Positions 35,839 to 44,660 of a DNA stretch of 64,000 bases are shown here, piece by piece (the first letter of the stretch is position 1; each line of letters starts with the position of its first letter). The position numbers and the translations under genes were made by a program. Below the pieces are notes generated by a model. That model worked only from the letters and a program-made list of their open reading frames with translations. It had not been told where the DNA came from and ran no database searches. The stretch comes from Streptosporangium sp. NBC_01756 (GTDB taxonomy: Bacteria; Actinomycetota; Actinomycetes; Streptosporangiales; Streptosporangiaceae), in assembly GCF_035917975.1 (NCBI RefSeq), contig NZ_CP109130.1, positions 7,316,001 through 7,380,000 of the forward strand. Reading direction: 5' to 3'.

Positions 35839-36267
35839 ATGCTGATCGGGAGAATTCTGCAAGGCAAGGGAACGGATGTGGCGACCGTCCGCCCCGACGC
35901 GACGGTGACCGAACTCCTGGCGATCCTGGCCGAGCGCAACATCGGTGCCGTGGTGGTCTCCGAGGACGGCGCGTCGATCGCGGGCATCGTCTCCGAACGC
36001 GACGTGGTGCGGCGGCTGAACGACCAGGGCGCCGACGTGCTGGCCGCCCCGGTGTCCTCCATCATGACGACCGAGGTCCGCACCTGCCCGCCCACCGCCC
36101 AGGTCGAGCACCTGCGCCAGACCATGACCACCCACCGCATCCGGCACGTCCCCGTCGTGGACGGTGAGCGGCTGGCCGGGATCGTGAGCATCGGCGACGT
36201 GGTCAAGAGCTCCATCGAGTCGCTGGAGAACGAGAAGGCCTACCTGGTCGACTACCTGCAGCGCTGA
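35839..36267 (+). CDS. CBS-domain protein
   Basis: A 142-residue protein made only of a CBS pair. CBS1 is around TVRPDATVTELLAILAERNI and IAGIVSERDVVRRL; CBS2 is around TCPPTAQVEHLRQTMTTHRI and LAGIVSIGDVVKS. It would bind an adenosyl nucleotide (AMP, ATP or SAM) between the domains. ATG 35839 has GAGG nine bases upstream. It is a single gene closed by a strong hairpin. Confidence 0.93.
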   Translation: MLIGRILQGKGTDVATVRPDATVTELLAILAERNIGAVVVSEDGASIAGIVSERDVVRRLNDQGADVLAAPVSSIMTTEVRTCPPTAQVEHLRQTMTTHRIRHVPVVDGERLAGIVSIGDVVKSSIESLENEKAYLVDYLQR

Positions 36268-36273
36268 GACCCG

Positions 36274-36309
36274 CATCGGGGCCCGGCACTCCGGTGCCGG
36301 GCCCCGATG
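36274..36309. terminator. Bidirectional terminator between convergent genes
   Basis: A perfect 15-bp stem (36274-36288 with 36295-36309) and a six-base loop begins 7 bp after the CBS gene stop and ends 6 bp before the end of the convergent subtilase gene. It can serve both. Confidence 0.85.
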
Positions 36310-36315
36310 GGCCCA

Positions 36316-39300
36316 CTACTGCACGGTTATCTTGTCGACCTCGATCGTGATGCCCTTCACCTGGGGTGTCGACGTGCCCGTCGTCACCGTCCCGGTGCCC
36401 GAACCGACTCCCTTGACCTTCAGCGTGTAGGTCAGGGTGCCACCGGGGGCTCCGGGGGTGCTGGCCACCCGCAGGTCCTGGGTCGGCGGGCCGGTGATCT
36501 GGCCGCCGGCCGTACCCTCGTCGTTCTCGGCGCCGACGGTCAGCCCGTAGCTCGCCGGCGGTGCGCCGGGCAGGTTGTCCGGGTCGTAGGTGTAGGTGAT
36601 GTCCTCGGTCCCGTTCAGCCCGATCCACTGCTGGAAGACCTTGGTGTCGGTCGTGCCGAAGAGGTTGACCCGCCATTCCACCACGAGCCAGTCGCTCACG
36701 CCGTCGGTCAGGGTCCCGACGTAGACGCCCGGCGCGCCGGTGCCGTCCAGGTCGGTCCAGTAGGAGGCGAGCACGTTGTTCGGGGTGGTCGGATCGGGCA
36801 GGGTCTGCGGGGCGAACTCGATGTCACCGGAGCCCGAGCTGCCTCCGGCGACCGTGTAGCCGTTGGAGACGATGCCGAGCCGGGTGTAGGTCTTCCCGGC
36901 GTAGGTGAACGCCGGGACGGTGAAGTTCAGCGCCTGCTCGTCACCGATCGGCGTCGGGGCGATGCCGAAGGCGTCGAGCGGCAGGTAGGGTGCCGGGCCG
37001 GTGCCCGGGGCGATGCCCGGCCGGTCGGGCTGCCTGGCGGTGAGGGTGGTCTTCGCCGTGGCGATCTGGGAACCGACCTTGGTGGCGCCGGTCACCGAGT
37101 TCAGCCGCAGCTTGCCGTTCAGCGTGCTGACCGCCGTCACCTCGGCGTCCTCCAGGGTGCTGTTTTGCACGCTCACCGTGCAGGTGGACTCGCCGGTGTC
37201 CCTGGCGATGGTGGCCGGCACACAGGTCTGGTCGACCGGGACGGCGCCCTCCTTGCGGACGAACGCGACAGGCAGGTGCAGGTCACGGCTGCCGCCCACC
37301 TGCTTGAGGTTCACCTGGCCGAAGTACTGCCCCTCGGGCAGATCCGGAGCGGTGACCACCACGGTGATCTTGGCGCTCTTGCCCGGCTTGACGGTGAACA
37401 GGGGCGGCAGCACCGTGATGTTCGCCCCGCTCACGGTCGTGCCGGTGGCGGTGTAGGTGAGCGTCTTGTCGGTGACGTTGGTGACCGTCCGCTTGGCGGT
37501 GATGAGACCCGGCATGGTCGGGGCGTTCACCGACGGCAGGTTGAGGTCGATGCGGTTCAGTTCGTCGTTCGCGGAGGCGGCGAAGTTCTCCGCCGTCTCG
37601 TCGAGGGTCAGGCCGGGGTCGCCGGCCTTGGTCAGGTCGACACGGCCGCCGCCGAAGTCGAACGGGTCGGCGGGGGTGACCCGGTCCTGCTTGGTGACCG
37701 AGGTCTTGGCCGTCGTCTCCAGCGCGGACTTCACCTGGCCCGGGGTCCAGTCGGGGTGCAGCGCGAACACCAGCGCCGAGGCGCCCGCGACGTGCGGCGA
37801 CGACATCGAGGTGCCCGCGATGACCTGGTACAGGTTGCCCTGCGGGCCGCCCTCCGGCCCCTCCAGCGTCGGGGTCTGCCCGGCCAGGATGTGCAGGCCG
37901 GGCGCGGTGACGTCCGGTTTGAGGAAGTCCCCACCCGGTCCACGGGAGGAGAACGTGGTCATCGCGTCGCCCTGCCAGGTGGCCTTGGTCCCCTGGGTGA
38001 ACGTGGCGGTCGCCCCGGCGTTGGCCGACAGGAAGGCCCGCACGCTGTCGCCCTCGGGTTTGTCGAGGTGGACCGTCGGGATCCAGTGGTTGTCGGTCAT
38101 CACGTCGAGAGGTGTGGCGTTGTAGAGGATCAGGCCGGCCGCGCCGCCCTGCAGGACGTTGTAGCTCTTCATGATCCGGCCGGGGCCGCGCTCACAGACG
38201 ACGATCTTGCCGGTGAACAGGCCCGGCGGGGCGGGAGCCGTACACAGCGCGTTGGAGTACGGCGGCGCGGAGGCGAGCACCACCGGTAGCGGCGAGGTGA
38301 CGCCGGCTGTGATGGAGGCGCCCTTGACCGTGGCCGTCGCACCGCCGGAGCCGGTCAGGGTGAGCGTGGACTGGAAGGTCCTGCTCTGCGTGGAGGCCGC
38401 CACGGTGGTCACCCACGGGCCGAGGTGGTCGGTGGTCGCCGCCTCGGGGCCGGAGTTGCCCGCCGAGGCGGAGACGAGCACGCCCGCCGCGTAGGCGTCG
38501 AGGAAGGCCAGCTCCACCGGGTCGCTGTAGGGGGAGCTGCCACCGGAGATCGAGAAGTTGATCACGCGGACGCCGTCGAGGATGGCCCGGCCCACCGCCT
38601 GCGCCGAGTCGGAGGGGAAGCAGCCCTCCACGCCGCAGACCTTGTAGACCGACACGTGCGCCGCCGGGGCGATGCCGTGGATCGGCCCGCGGCTGATGCC
38701 GAGCGGGTTGGCGTCCGCCACCGGGCCGCCGGCCGAGGTGGTCGCGGTGTGGGTGCCGTGACCGTTGGAGTCACGGGCGCTGTCGGGGTAGACCTCGCCG
38801 CCGAACACCTCGTTGTAGGTGTCGAGGAACGGCGCTCCGCCGATCAGCTTCCGGTTGCAGGCGAACGGGTCGGCGGCCGGCGTCAGCGGGTTGTCCCCGA
38901 AGTCGCAGACGCGCGGAGCGCCGTCCTTGGTCGCCGGTACGGCGGGCAGCGTGCCGGGGTCGGCGAACTGGGGGTGCTCCGGCCAGGCGCCGGAGTCGAG
39001 GATGCCGACGACGACGCCCTTGCCGGACGAGGAGCTGCCGCCCAGCTTGTTGTAGATCGTGGGAGCGCCCATGAAGGAGGCGCTGGAGTCGGTCAGCAGG
39101 TGCTCGGGCTTGTCCTCCTGGATGGCCGCCACCCCGGGCAGCTTCAGCAGTTCGGCCGCCTTGTTGGCGGGGACCCGCAGCGCGATGCCGCCGTAGACGG
39201 TGCGCAGCTTCTGCCCTGCCTTGGCGCCGGGCACGGCTTTGGTCAGGCCGGCGAGGAAGGCGTTCTCGACGTCCTCGATGTGCTTTCCGTATTTCTTGGC

Positions 39301-39657
39301 CTCGGCGCTTCTGACGTCGAGTGCTTTGCCGGTCCTGGCGGGACTTGTCGCAGGGAGTCCTTCGAGTCCGCCCTGGTAGGCGGCGTACGAGTCATAGTCG
39401 AGTTTGACCATCACGTTGACCGTGGCGCCCGAGGTGGACTTCAGGAGGGCCTGGTCGCTCTGGGCGAGCTTTCCTGTCGTGGACTTGGCGCCCTGGACCG
39501 GCTCGCCTCCGGTCAGCGGGGTCGCCGTCCACTTCCTGGCGCTCGGGGTGGGGGTCGGATCCGCGCTCGCCGGCGGCGTCATCGCCGCGACGAGTCCGAC
39601 GCCGGCGGCGAGCACCGCCACGCGCCTGGTCCGTGATAACTGGGACTTCCTGGGCAA
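36316..39657 (-). CDS. Large secreted S8 subtilisin-like serine protease
   Basis: A 1113-residue secreted protease. A signal peptide (to about residue 32) is followed by an inhibitor-I9-like propeptide (to about 185) and the catalytic domain. The catalytic triad is D221 (VVGILDSGAWPEHPQF), H300 (NGHGTHTATTSAG) and S617 (AGTSMSSPHVAG), with oxyanion N401 in SAGNSGPEA. A PA-type insert lies at about 450-560 (VVCERGPGRIMKSYNVLQG). After 680 come Fn3-like and beta-rich domains, probably for substrate or cell-wall contact. The start is TTG 39657, with GGGAGG five bases upstream. It probably degrades extracellular protein for nutrition. Confidence 0.95.
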   Translation of the reverse strand: MPRKSQLSRTRRVAVLAAGVGLVAAMTPPASADPTPTPSARKWTATPLTGGEPVQGAKSTTGKLAQSDQALLKSTSGATVNVMVKLDYDSYAAYQGGLEGLPATSPARTGKALDVRSAEAKKYGKHIEDVENAFLAGLTKAVPGAKAGQKLRTVYGGIALRVPANKAAELLKLPGVAAIQEDKPEHLLTDSSASFMGAPTIYNKLGGSSSSGKGVVVGILDSGAWPEHPQFADPGTLPAVPATKDGAPRVCDFGDNPLTPAADPFACNRKLIGGAPFLDTYNEVFGGEVYPDSARDSNGHGTHTATTSAGGPVADANPLGISRGPIHGIAPAAHVSVYKVCGVEGCFPSDSAQAVGRAILDGVRVINFSISGGSSPYSDPVELAFLDAYAAGVLVSASAGNSGPEAATTDHLGPWVTTVAASTQSRTFQSTLTLTGSGGATATVKGASITAGVTSPLPVVLASAPPYSNALCTAPAPPGLFTGKIVVCERGPGRIMKSYNVLQGGAAGLILYNATPLDVMTDNHWIPTVHLDKPEGDSVRAFLSANAGATATFTQGTKATWQGDAMTTFSSRGPGGDFLKPDVTAPGLHILAGQTPTLEGPEGGPQGNLYQVIAGTSMSSPHVAGASALVFALHPDWTPGQVKSALETTAKTSVTKQDRVTPADPFDFGGGRVDLTKAGDPGLTLDETAENFAASANDELNRIDLNLPSVNAPTMPGLITAKRTVTNVTDKTLTYTATGTTVSGANITVLPPLFTVKPGKSAKITVVVTAPDLPEGQYFGQVNLKQVGGSRDLHLPVAFVRKEGAVPVDQTCVPATIARDTGESTCTVSVQNSTLEDAEVTAVSTLNGKLRLNSVTGATKVGSQIATAKTTLTARQPDRPGIAPGTGPAPYLPLDAFGIAPTPIGDEQALNFTVPAFTYAGKTYTRLGIVSNGYTVAGGSSGSGDIEFAPQTLPDPTTPNNVLASYWTDLDGTGAPGVYVGTLTDGVSDWLVVEWRVNLFGTTDTKVFQQWIGLNGTEDITYTYDPDNLPGAPPASYGLTVGAENDEGTAGGQITGPPTQDLRVASTPGAPGGTLTYTLKVKGVGSGTGTVTTGTSTPQVKGITIEVDKITVQ

Positions 39658-40107
39658 CGAGACCTCCCTGTGGGGACCATGACAACGTCACGCCGCCAGG
39701 AGGTGTCAGGTCACCCGGGCACGCCTGAATCAGGGCATGCCTGAGGAGGACTCGACCCTCCCCGATGGGTGACGAGAGCGGCCACCGGTAAAGGGGGCCG
39801 ATCATGACAGGGAGCCTAACTAGAGGCCATTTATTTGCCTAGATCCGGAATTTGCCACAATTGCCGTGCCGATTGGTCAAGTTTGCTTACAAGGTCGGCC
39901 CAGTGGCCCGTTGAGGCGGCATCGTGGCCGGTCGGCGGCCTGGTCGTGTCGGCCGTCATTGACGACGGAGCCGTCCCGGATTTCCCCCCGGACCTCATCC
40001 GCTAGTGGCCATATTTCGCGGTATACATGATTTGATACTTCTTGTCTGGTTCGTTCCAACGAGGGTGGGCACACCCGGCGGCGCCGGAGGATGAGAGGCT
40101 TGGTCGC
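39658..40107. other. Intergenic region between subtilase and Smr gene
   Basis: About 450 bp between divergent genes. The middle (39820-39890) is AT-richer than its surroundings and probably holds the subtilase promoter. Near-identical 12-mers ggcacgcctgaa and ggcatgcctgag lie 15 bp apart at about 39718-39744. No gene, riboswitch or tRNA was recognised. Confidence 0.5.
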
Positions 40108-40362
40108 GTGAAGCTGAAGCTGGATCTGCACCCGATCTTCAACCGCGGCGGCGAGATCGACAAGGCGCTGCGGGGCATCATCGACGAGGCCATCAGGAAG
40201 AAGGCCACCGAGGTCGAGATCATCCCCGGGAAGGGGTCGGGCCAGCTCAAGAAGAAGGTGCTGCGCTTCCTGGAGCAGAAGGAGATCAAGGCCCTCTACC
40301 ACCGCATCGACAAGGACTCCAAGAACCACGGCCGCCTGTTCGTCTACTTCCGCTACAAGTAG
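40108..40362 (+). CDS. Small Smr-domain protein
   Basis: An 84-residue stand-alone Smr domain (the MutS2 C-terminal type). It shows LKLDLHPIFNRGGEIDKAL with the LDLH motif, then VEIIPGKGSGQLKKKVLRFL with the G-K-G motif. Smr domains bind nucleic acid and several are nucleases or branched-DNA binders. GTG 40108 is chosen because gagagg lies eight bases upstream and the domain begins there; the open frame extends back to 40042 without a site. Confidence 0.88.
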   Translation: MKLKLDLHPIFNRGGEIDKALRGIIDEAIRKKATEVEIIPGKGSGQLKKKVLRFLEQKEIKALYHRIDKDSKNHGRLFVYFRYK

Positions 40363-40431
40363 GGCGGCCGGGAAGGGTCACCGGGCCGCCGCTCGCGGTG
40401 GGAGGGCCGGCCTGTATGGCGGACGTCCTCG

Positions 40432-41361
40432 TCAGGTCCCCTCCGGCCGCCAGGTCAGCCGGGTGATGCCAGGTTTGGCGGGAAGGGCGCTGCTCTTGCC
40501 CACAGGGCGGCCGAATTCGTAGACGACCCGGTGCATCCTCCAGGTGTCCTTGCCGGTCTCCAGAATCTCCGAGTAAACGGGCAGCCGGGTCTCAGGGTCG
40601 ATGTAGCGGACGATGTCCAGAGCGGACCCGCCGTTGGCCAGCAAGGCGTACGGGTGGGTGAGCGAGTCGAGTTCGGTGTACTTGAACGCGTCGTTGTACA
40701 GGCCCGCGCCGACCGCCAACCCGCCACCCAACTGCAGCGGTTTCACGCTGATCTCAAGGCGCACGTACGGCTTGCCGTTCCGCTTGACGACGCTCATCCC
40801 ACGGCCATTGATCAACCCCTGGTAGCTGCCGAGCTGCCCGACGAAGATGTCGGCCTGCTCCTTGGTCAGCCCGCCGACGCCGAGACCGTCGTTGAGCCAC
40901 GCCTGGGAGGGGAGGCTCGGGCACTGAGTGGAGGACCTCTTCTCCCAGTGGCCCTCACCGGTCCAGAACCATTCCTCCTTACCACGACACCAGGTCGTCC
41001 ACGCCGTCCAGGTCTTTCCACCTGCCACGGTCACCTGTGAATTCTCCATGCGCACGTTCTTGGTCCGGTAGTCGACCCCCGAGACCACGACGCTACGACT
41101 CCCGCCGGGATAGAACTTCTCCTGCCGGTAGTACTCCTGCACCAGGTTGACCGTGGGTTGCAACGCCTGCTGCCGCAGCGACTCCAGGTAGAGATCGCGC
41201 GGGTTGGCGGGCTGCTGGGTCGGCTGCTGGGCCTCCTTCGGAGAGGGTGTGGCCACGGTGGTGCTCTCGGCCGCCGGTGGGCGCTCGCCCCAACCGGTCA
41301 CCGCGCAACCGCACACCGTCGCCAGCAGAGCCAGCGCCAGCCCTCCTCGAAAAACCCGCAC
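40432..41361 (-). CDS. Putative lipoprotein, unknown function
   Basis: A 309-residue secreted protein. The signal peptide ALALLATVCGC gives one of two possible lipobox cysteines (17 or 19). A Pro/Gln/Thr linker follows. The rest is a beta-rich domain that tracks residues such as NVRMENSQVTVAGGKTWTAW and ends LTWRPEG. No enzyme motif is seen; it resembles actinomycete LppX- or DUF-type lipoproteins only in layout. GTG 41361 has GAGAGG six bases upstream. The open frame continues upstream through the 42-bp repeats, but that part precedes the signal peptide. Confidence 0.75.
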   Translation of the reverse strand: MRVFRGGLALALLATVCGCAVTGWGERPPAAESTTVATPSPKEAQQPTQQPANPRDLYLESLRQQALQPTVNLVQEYYRQEKFYPGGSRSVVVSGVDYRTKNVRMENSQVTVAGGKTWTAWTTWCRGKEEWFWTGEGHWEKRSSTQCPSLPSQAWLNDGLGVGGLTKEQADIFVGQLGSYQGLINGRGMSVVKRNGKPYVRLEISVKPLQLGGGLAVGAGLYNDAFKYTELDSLTHPYALLANGGSALDIVRYIDPETRLPVYSEILETGKDTWRMHRVVYEFGRPVGKSSALPAKPGITRLTWRPEGT

Positions 41362-41783
41362 CGCGCACCTCTCAGATCTCGCCTCTGTCCGACCAGAGAC
41401 TCTACGCCCAGGCGCCCGACCCGCTACGGCGCCCCTTCTCCCGCACATATGCCCTTCATCACGCCGCGAGCCCTGCGCTCGACTGCACGCGTGCCCTTCA
41501 TCACGCCGCGAGCCTTGCGCTCGACTGCACGCGTTCTCTGCACCGTGCCGCGAGCCCCGTGTTCGGTCGTTCTCGACTCCGGCGATACGGCGTGGGAAGT
41601 TGAAGGAGCCGATCCGCCTTGCGACGTCCGGTGGACGAGCGGCAGTCGCACAGAAGCAGCCACAGGACGCGAGCGCCATCCGCAACTCGGTGAACGGGCG
41701 CCCAGCGAGGGCGTGCCGGTCTCTGATGAAAGGATGGCCATCGCCCGGGTCGGCTGGGTGGTGGTTCCTTTTTGGAGGTCCTT
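41362..41783. other. Gap with 42-bp tandem repeat
   Basis: Between the lipoprotein and the nitrilase-family gene. Positions 41451-41492 and 41493-41534 are 42-bp copies with one mismatch (gcccttcatcacgccgcgag...), followed by a decayed third copy to about 41575. All sit upstream of both divergent genes, so a regulatory role is possible, but no promoter is evident. Confidence 0.7.
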
Positions 41784-42473
41784 GTGCTCGTGCTGGCGGT
41801 TGCTCAGCCGGACTGCGTGCCGTACGACATAGAAAAGAACGCGGTACGGCACGCGGAGATGGTGCGAAGAGCAGAGGCCGGGGTGGTGATATTTCCGGAA
41901 CTGTCACTCACGGGGTACCACCTGGACGCTCCGGCGATCACCGTGGAAGATCCGAGGCTGGGGCCGATCGTGGAGGCCTGCGCGGAGGCGGGGGCGGTGG
42001 CCCTGGTGGGGGCACCGGTCAAGGAAGAGGGGCGTGAGTACATCGCGACACTGGCGGTGGACGGCGACGGGGCCGAAGTGGCCTACCGCAAGGTCCACGT
42101 GCATACCAGCGAGCAACGGTTCGCCGATGGTGGGCGGTCCGAGGTGATCGAGGTGAACGGCCTGCGGCTGGGGCTGGCGATCTGCCGGGACATGGCGATC
42201 GCGCAGCATGCTGAAGACACCGCCGCGCTGGGGATCGACGTCTACGCGGCCGGGGTGGTCCATCAGGCGGCAGAGGTGGCGGTCCAGGAAGAGAGAGCGC
42301 GACGGATCGCCACCGATCACCGTGTCTGGGTGGCGGTGGCGAGCTTCGCGGGACCGACCGGCGGTGGCTTCGAGCACACGGCCGGGCGCTCGGGGTTCTG
42401 GAGGCCGGGCGGCGACCTGGTCGCTCAGGCAGGACCGGAGCCGGGGGAGTTCGTCCGGCTGAAGATCGGCTAG
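41784..42473 (+). CDS. Nitrilase-superfamily carbon-nitrogen hydrolase
   Basis: A 229-residue amidase-type enzyme with the Glu-Lys-Cys triad: Glu in VVIFPELSLTGYHL, Lys in VAYRKVHVH and Cys in LGLAICRDMAI. It is shorter than typical family members (260-300 residues), with the C-terminal dimerisation strands trimmed. It hydrolyses an amide or nitrile; the substrate is unknown. Start GTG 41784 has GGAGG five bases upstream. Confidence 0.9.
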   Translation: MLVLAVAQPDCVPYDIEKNAVRHAEMVRRAEAGVVIFPELSLTGYHLDAPAITVEDPRLGPIVEACAEAGAVALVGAPVKEEGREYIATLAVDGDGAEVAYRKVHVHTSEQRFADGGRSEVIEVNGLRLGLAICRDMAIAQHAEDTAALGIDVYAAGVVHQAAEVAVQEERARRIATDHRVWVAVASFAGPTGGGFEHTAGRSGFWRPGGDLVAQAGPEPGEFVRLKIG

Positions 42474-43086
42474 CCTCGGGCTTCCACGGCGAATACCGCC
42501 AGCCTTGATTGTTTACATGAGAAAAGTGCCTTTGGCTGGGAATGATCGGAGTTATCTAATCTTGTTCTTTATCCACTAGACCGTTGCGCTCGTCTAGACC
42601 AACGAACTAACGCCTATGGGATGGTCGACGACCTGGTCAACTCCCCGTTGTGAGGTCTAGACCGCCGGTTGTAACTCCGAGCATGCAAGGTGTATCGATT
42701 GTCCAATATGAGGTGGACCACGTCGTATGCGCGTGATGGTTTGCAGGACAGGCCGATGGCTTGCTTGCGCACTCTCCTGCTGCCGCGCGGCATCGCTGAA
42801 TTGGTGAGGCAACGCGACGTGCGGCAGCTCGGCACAACCGGGCGCCCACCCGCGCCCGTGGTTCGACTCGCTTGAGCGACGCGCTCACCCGCACGCGCCC
42901 ACCCCGCGACCCATCGGACCCTGGCTGGTCCAGTCGATGCGTAGTCATCCGAAACAACGCAAGCGATACGATGCGAATACCGAACCGGGCAGCTGGCCGT
43001 ACCAGCAGCACCAGCAGGCAGGACTTCTCCGTCAGGGGGCGTGGCCGTACCGCACCCACCAGCGGTTTTCCACGTACCTCACGTTG
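42474..43086. other. 613-bp region without a supported gene
   Basis: AT-richer in its first 120 bp, then it carries the DasR-like palindromes. The rest is GC-rich with short frames but no ribosome-binding sites. It may be the promoter remnant of a gene lost when the adjacent IS5-type element decayed. Confidence 0.5.
42591..42663. promoter_or_regulatory. Two DasR-like palindromes without evident target
   Basis: cgtctagaccaa (42591-42602) and ggtctagacc (42654-42663) match 10 of 12 positions of the GntR/DasR operator core tggtctagacca known from Streptomyces. Their centres are 63 bp apart, about six helical turns. A third half-like actagacc is at 42575-42582. No GlcNAc or chitin gene follows in the window. 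Confidence 0.4.
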
Positions 43087-43824
43087 ATGGAGAACCCGAT
43101 CGTGACCTCTGCCGTCCCTCGCGCCTTCCACTGCGAGCACACCCGCGCCAAGAGTAGGGTGTACGCCCTCGTCGAGCGCCCCGGCCAGCCCGCGACCCTG
43201 CATGCCGTACTGACCTGCACCGATCCCGCCGTCGCTCAGCACGCCGCCTACCTTCTCTCCTCAGTGCTGGAGAACGGCCTGGGTCCCGCCGCCCGCGCTG
43301 AGTCGGAGCGGATCGCAGCGGCTCTGCCCGACGCGCCCGCCGCCTCCTTCCGTCGTATGCTGGCCGATGCCGCGAACGGGGCCTGGGCCGACGCCCCTGA
43401 GCTGGCCACCATGTGGGAATCCCTGCGACGGGGCCGCCGCGACTCGGCCGGCCTCGGTGGCGACCTTGAAAGCCGTACACCGGGCGACGCCCGCCTCGAC
43501 GCCTTCCCCGGGCCAGTCGTACGCACGATCAGCCTGCTGGAGGTGCATGTCCACGACCCGGCTCGCCTTCTAGCGGCGGCTACCGCGACGGGCTGGAGGC
43601 CGTTCGACGCCGAAGACCTCGACGAGGACGACAGCCAGGACGTCGTCGGGGCCGTCATGCACTTCGTCAACGGCCCGGAGTTCCTGCCCGGCGCCGACCA
43701 GTTGACGGACGTCATGCAGGCGCGGCTGCTACGCGTCGACAGGGGCGATGAGGTGAGCGACTGGAGCGCGGCGCCCGTGACGGCGAGGTTCGACACGGGA
43801 ACGAGGTCCGATCTCCACGGATGA
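43087..43824 (+). CDS. Hypothetical protein next to an IS remnant
   Basis: A 245-residue protein starting ENPIVTSAVPRAFHCEHTRA. I recognise no family. It is rich in Ala and acidic residues, without membrane segments or signal peptide. The middle contains LLEVHVHDPARLLAAATATG and the acidic DAEDLDEDDSQDVVG. ATG 43087 has no good ribosome-binding site; GTG 43102 is possible. Its last codons run directly into the IS5-type remnant, so the true C-terminus may have been replaced. Confidence 0.55.
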   Translation: MENPIVTSAVPRAFHCEHTRAKSRVYALVERPGQPATLHAVLTCTDPAVAQHAAYLLSSVLENGLGPAARAESERIAAALPDAPAASFRRMLADAANGAWADAPELATMWESLRRGRRDSAGLGGDLESRTPGDARLDAFPGPVVRTISLLEVHVHDPARLLAAATATGWRPFDAEDLDEDDSQDVVGAVMHFVNGPEFLPGADQLTDVMQARLLRVDRGDEVSDWSAAPVTARFDTGTRSDLHG

Positions 43825-44197
43825 TGACAACGGCACCGGACGGGACGATCCTGTGGACCTCCGGAGCGCTGCCAGGCAAAGCCCACGATCTGAGCGCCGC
43901 CCGGATCTGGGGCATCCTGCGCACGCTGGAAACGGCCGGGACATAACTCTGGCCGACAAGGCGTATCAGGGAACCAAGGGCCCAGTCATCACCCCGTACA
44001 AGGGCAAGAACAAACCCGAGTCCCAGAAGTGGGCCAACCGCTCCCACGCCAAGCTCCGAGGACCTGGCGAACGAGCGAACGCCCAGTTGAAGAGCTGGAA
44101 GATCCTCCGCAAGCTACGCTGCAGCCCTTCCAAAGCCGGCTACCTCTATAAGGCCATCGCCGTCCTTCAAAACCACTGCGTTGCCCAGGCCGCCTGA
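43824..44197 (+). pseudogene. IS5-family transposase remnant (3' part, frameshifted)
   Basis: The first frame reads APDGTILWTSGALPGKAHDL to ILRTLETAG. A single-base shift near 43933-43945 continues as ITLADKAYQGTKGPVITPYK and RGPGERANAQLKSWKILRKL, covering the second Asp and the Glu of the DDE site. It ends IAVLQNHCVAQAA. The 5' half of the transposase is missing and no intact terminal repeats were seen. Confidence 0.8.
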
Positions 44198-44209
44198 GGA
44201 TGGAACGGC

Positions 44210-44575
44210 TCACTGGTGCGCGTCGTCCCGGAACTTATACCAAGGCCCCTTCACATGCAGGACATCGCCCGGCCGGCTCGCGGGGCTCCAGACATAGCCG
44301 TAGCCGTCCCCTCCCCAGCCCTTGCCTCGGTAGAAGTAGACCTGGTCGTTCTCCCGACGGACGAACTCGAACGAGAGGCTTCCGATGCTTTGATCCCTGA
44401 GTTCGACGCCCTCCCCCAGTGTGCGGGCGACCGCCGCCATATTCCCTGATGAGTGGGTGAAGCGCAGGTCCTCACCCCAGATCAGGGCCACGATAAGGAT
44501 GGCAGCCAAGAGCGCAACCCCCAAGTACACGGCTCTGCGTAACGCAGGCCCTTCCATACGGATCGTCTTAGTCAT
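44210..44575 (-). CDS. Hypothetical single-span membrane protein
   Basis: 121 residues with one membrane helix at about 15-33 (YLGVALLAAILIVALIWG) and an outer domain of about 85 residues ending GPWYKFRDDAHQ. No family recognised. ATG 44575 has only a weak gaag upstream. It is divergent from the Tat-exported beta-propeller-like protein, with 85 bp between them. Confidence 0.65.
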   Translation of the reverse strand: MTKTIRMEGPALRRAVYLGVALLAAILIVALIWGEDLRFTHSSGNMAAVARTLGEGVELRDQSIGSLSFEFVRRENDQVYFYRGKGWGGDGYGYVWSPASRPGDVLHVKGPWYKFRDDAHQ

Positions 44576-44660
44576 GTGATCATCTTCACATGTGCCCGGG
44601 CAGAACTACGAGGTCGTGCGAGGATGAAAAAGGTTCCGTAAGTCCTGGAGGAAGGAACAT

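Noticed and set aside
36307..38289. 660-codon plus-strand frame opposite the subtilase
   Set aside because: The subtilase has an intact triad and signal peptide; the opposite frame has no domain features.
42825..42880. tRNA gene suggested by gtggttcgactcgc
   Set aside because: The T-loop-like word is not accompanied by matching acceptor, D or anticodon stems.
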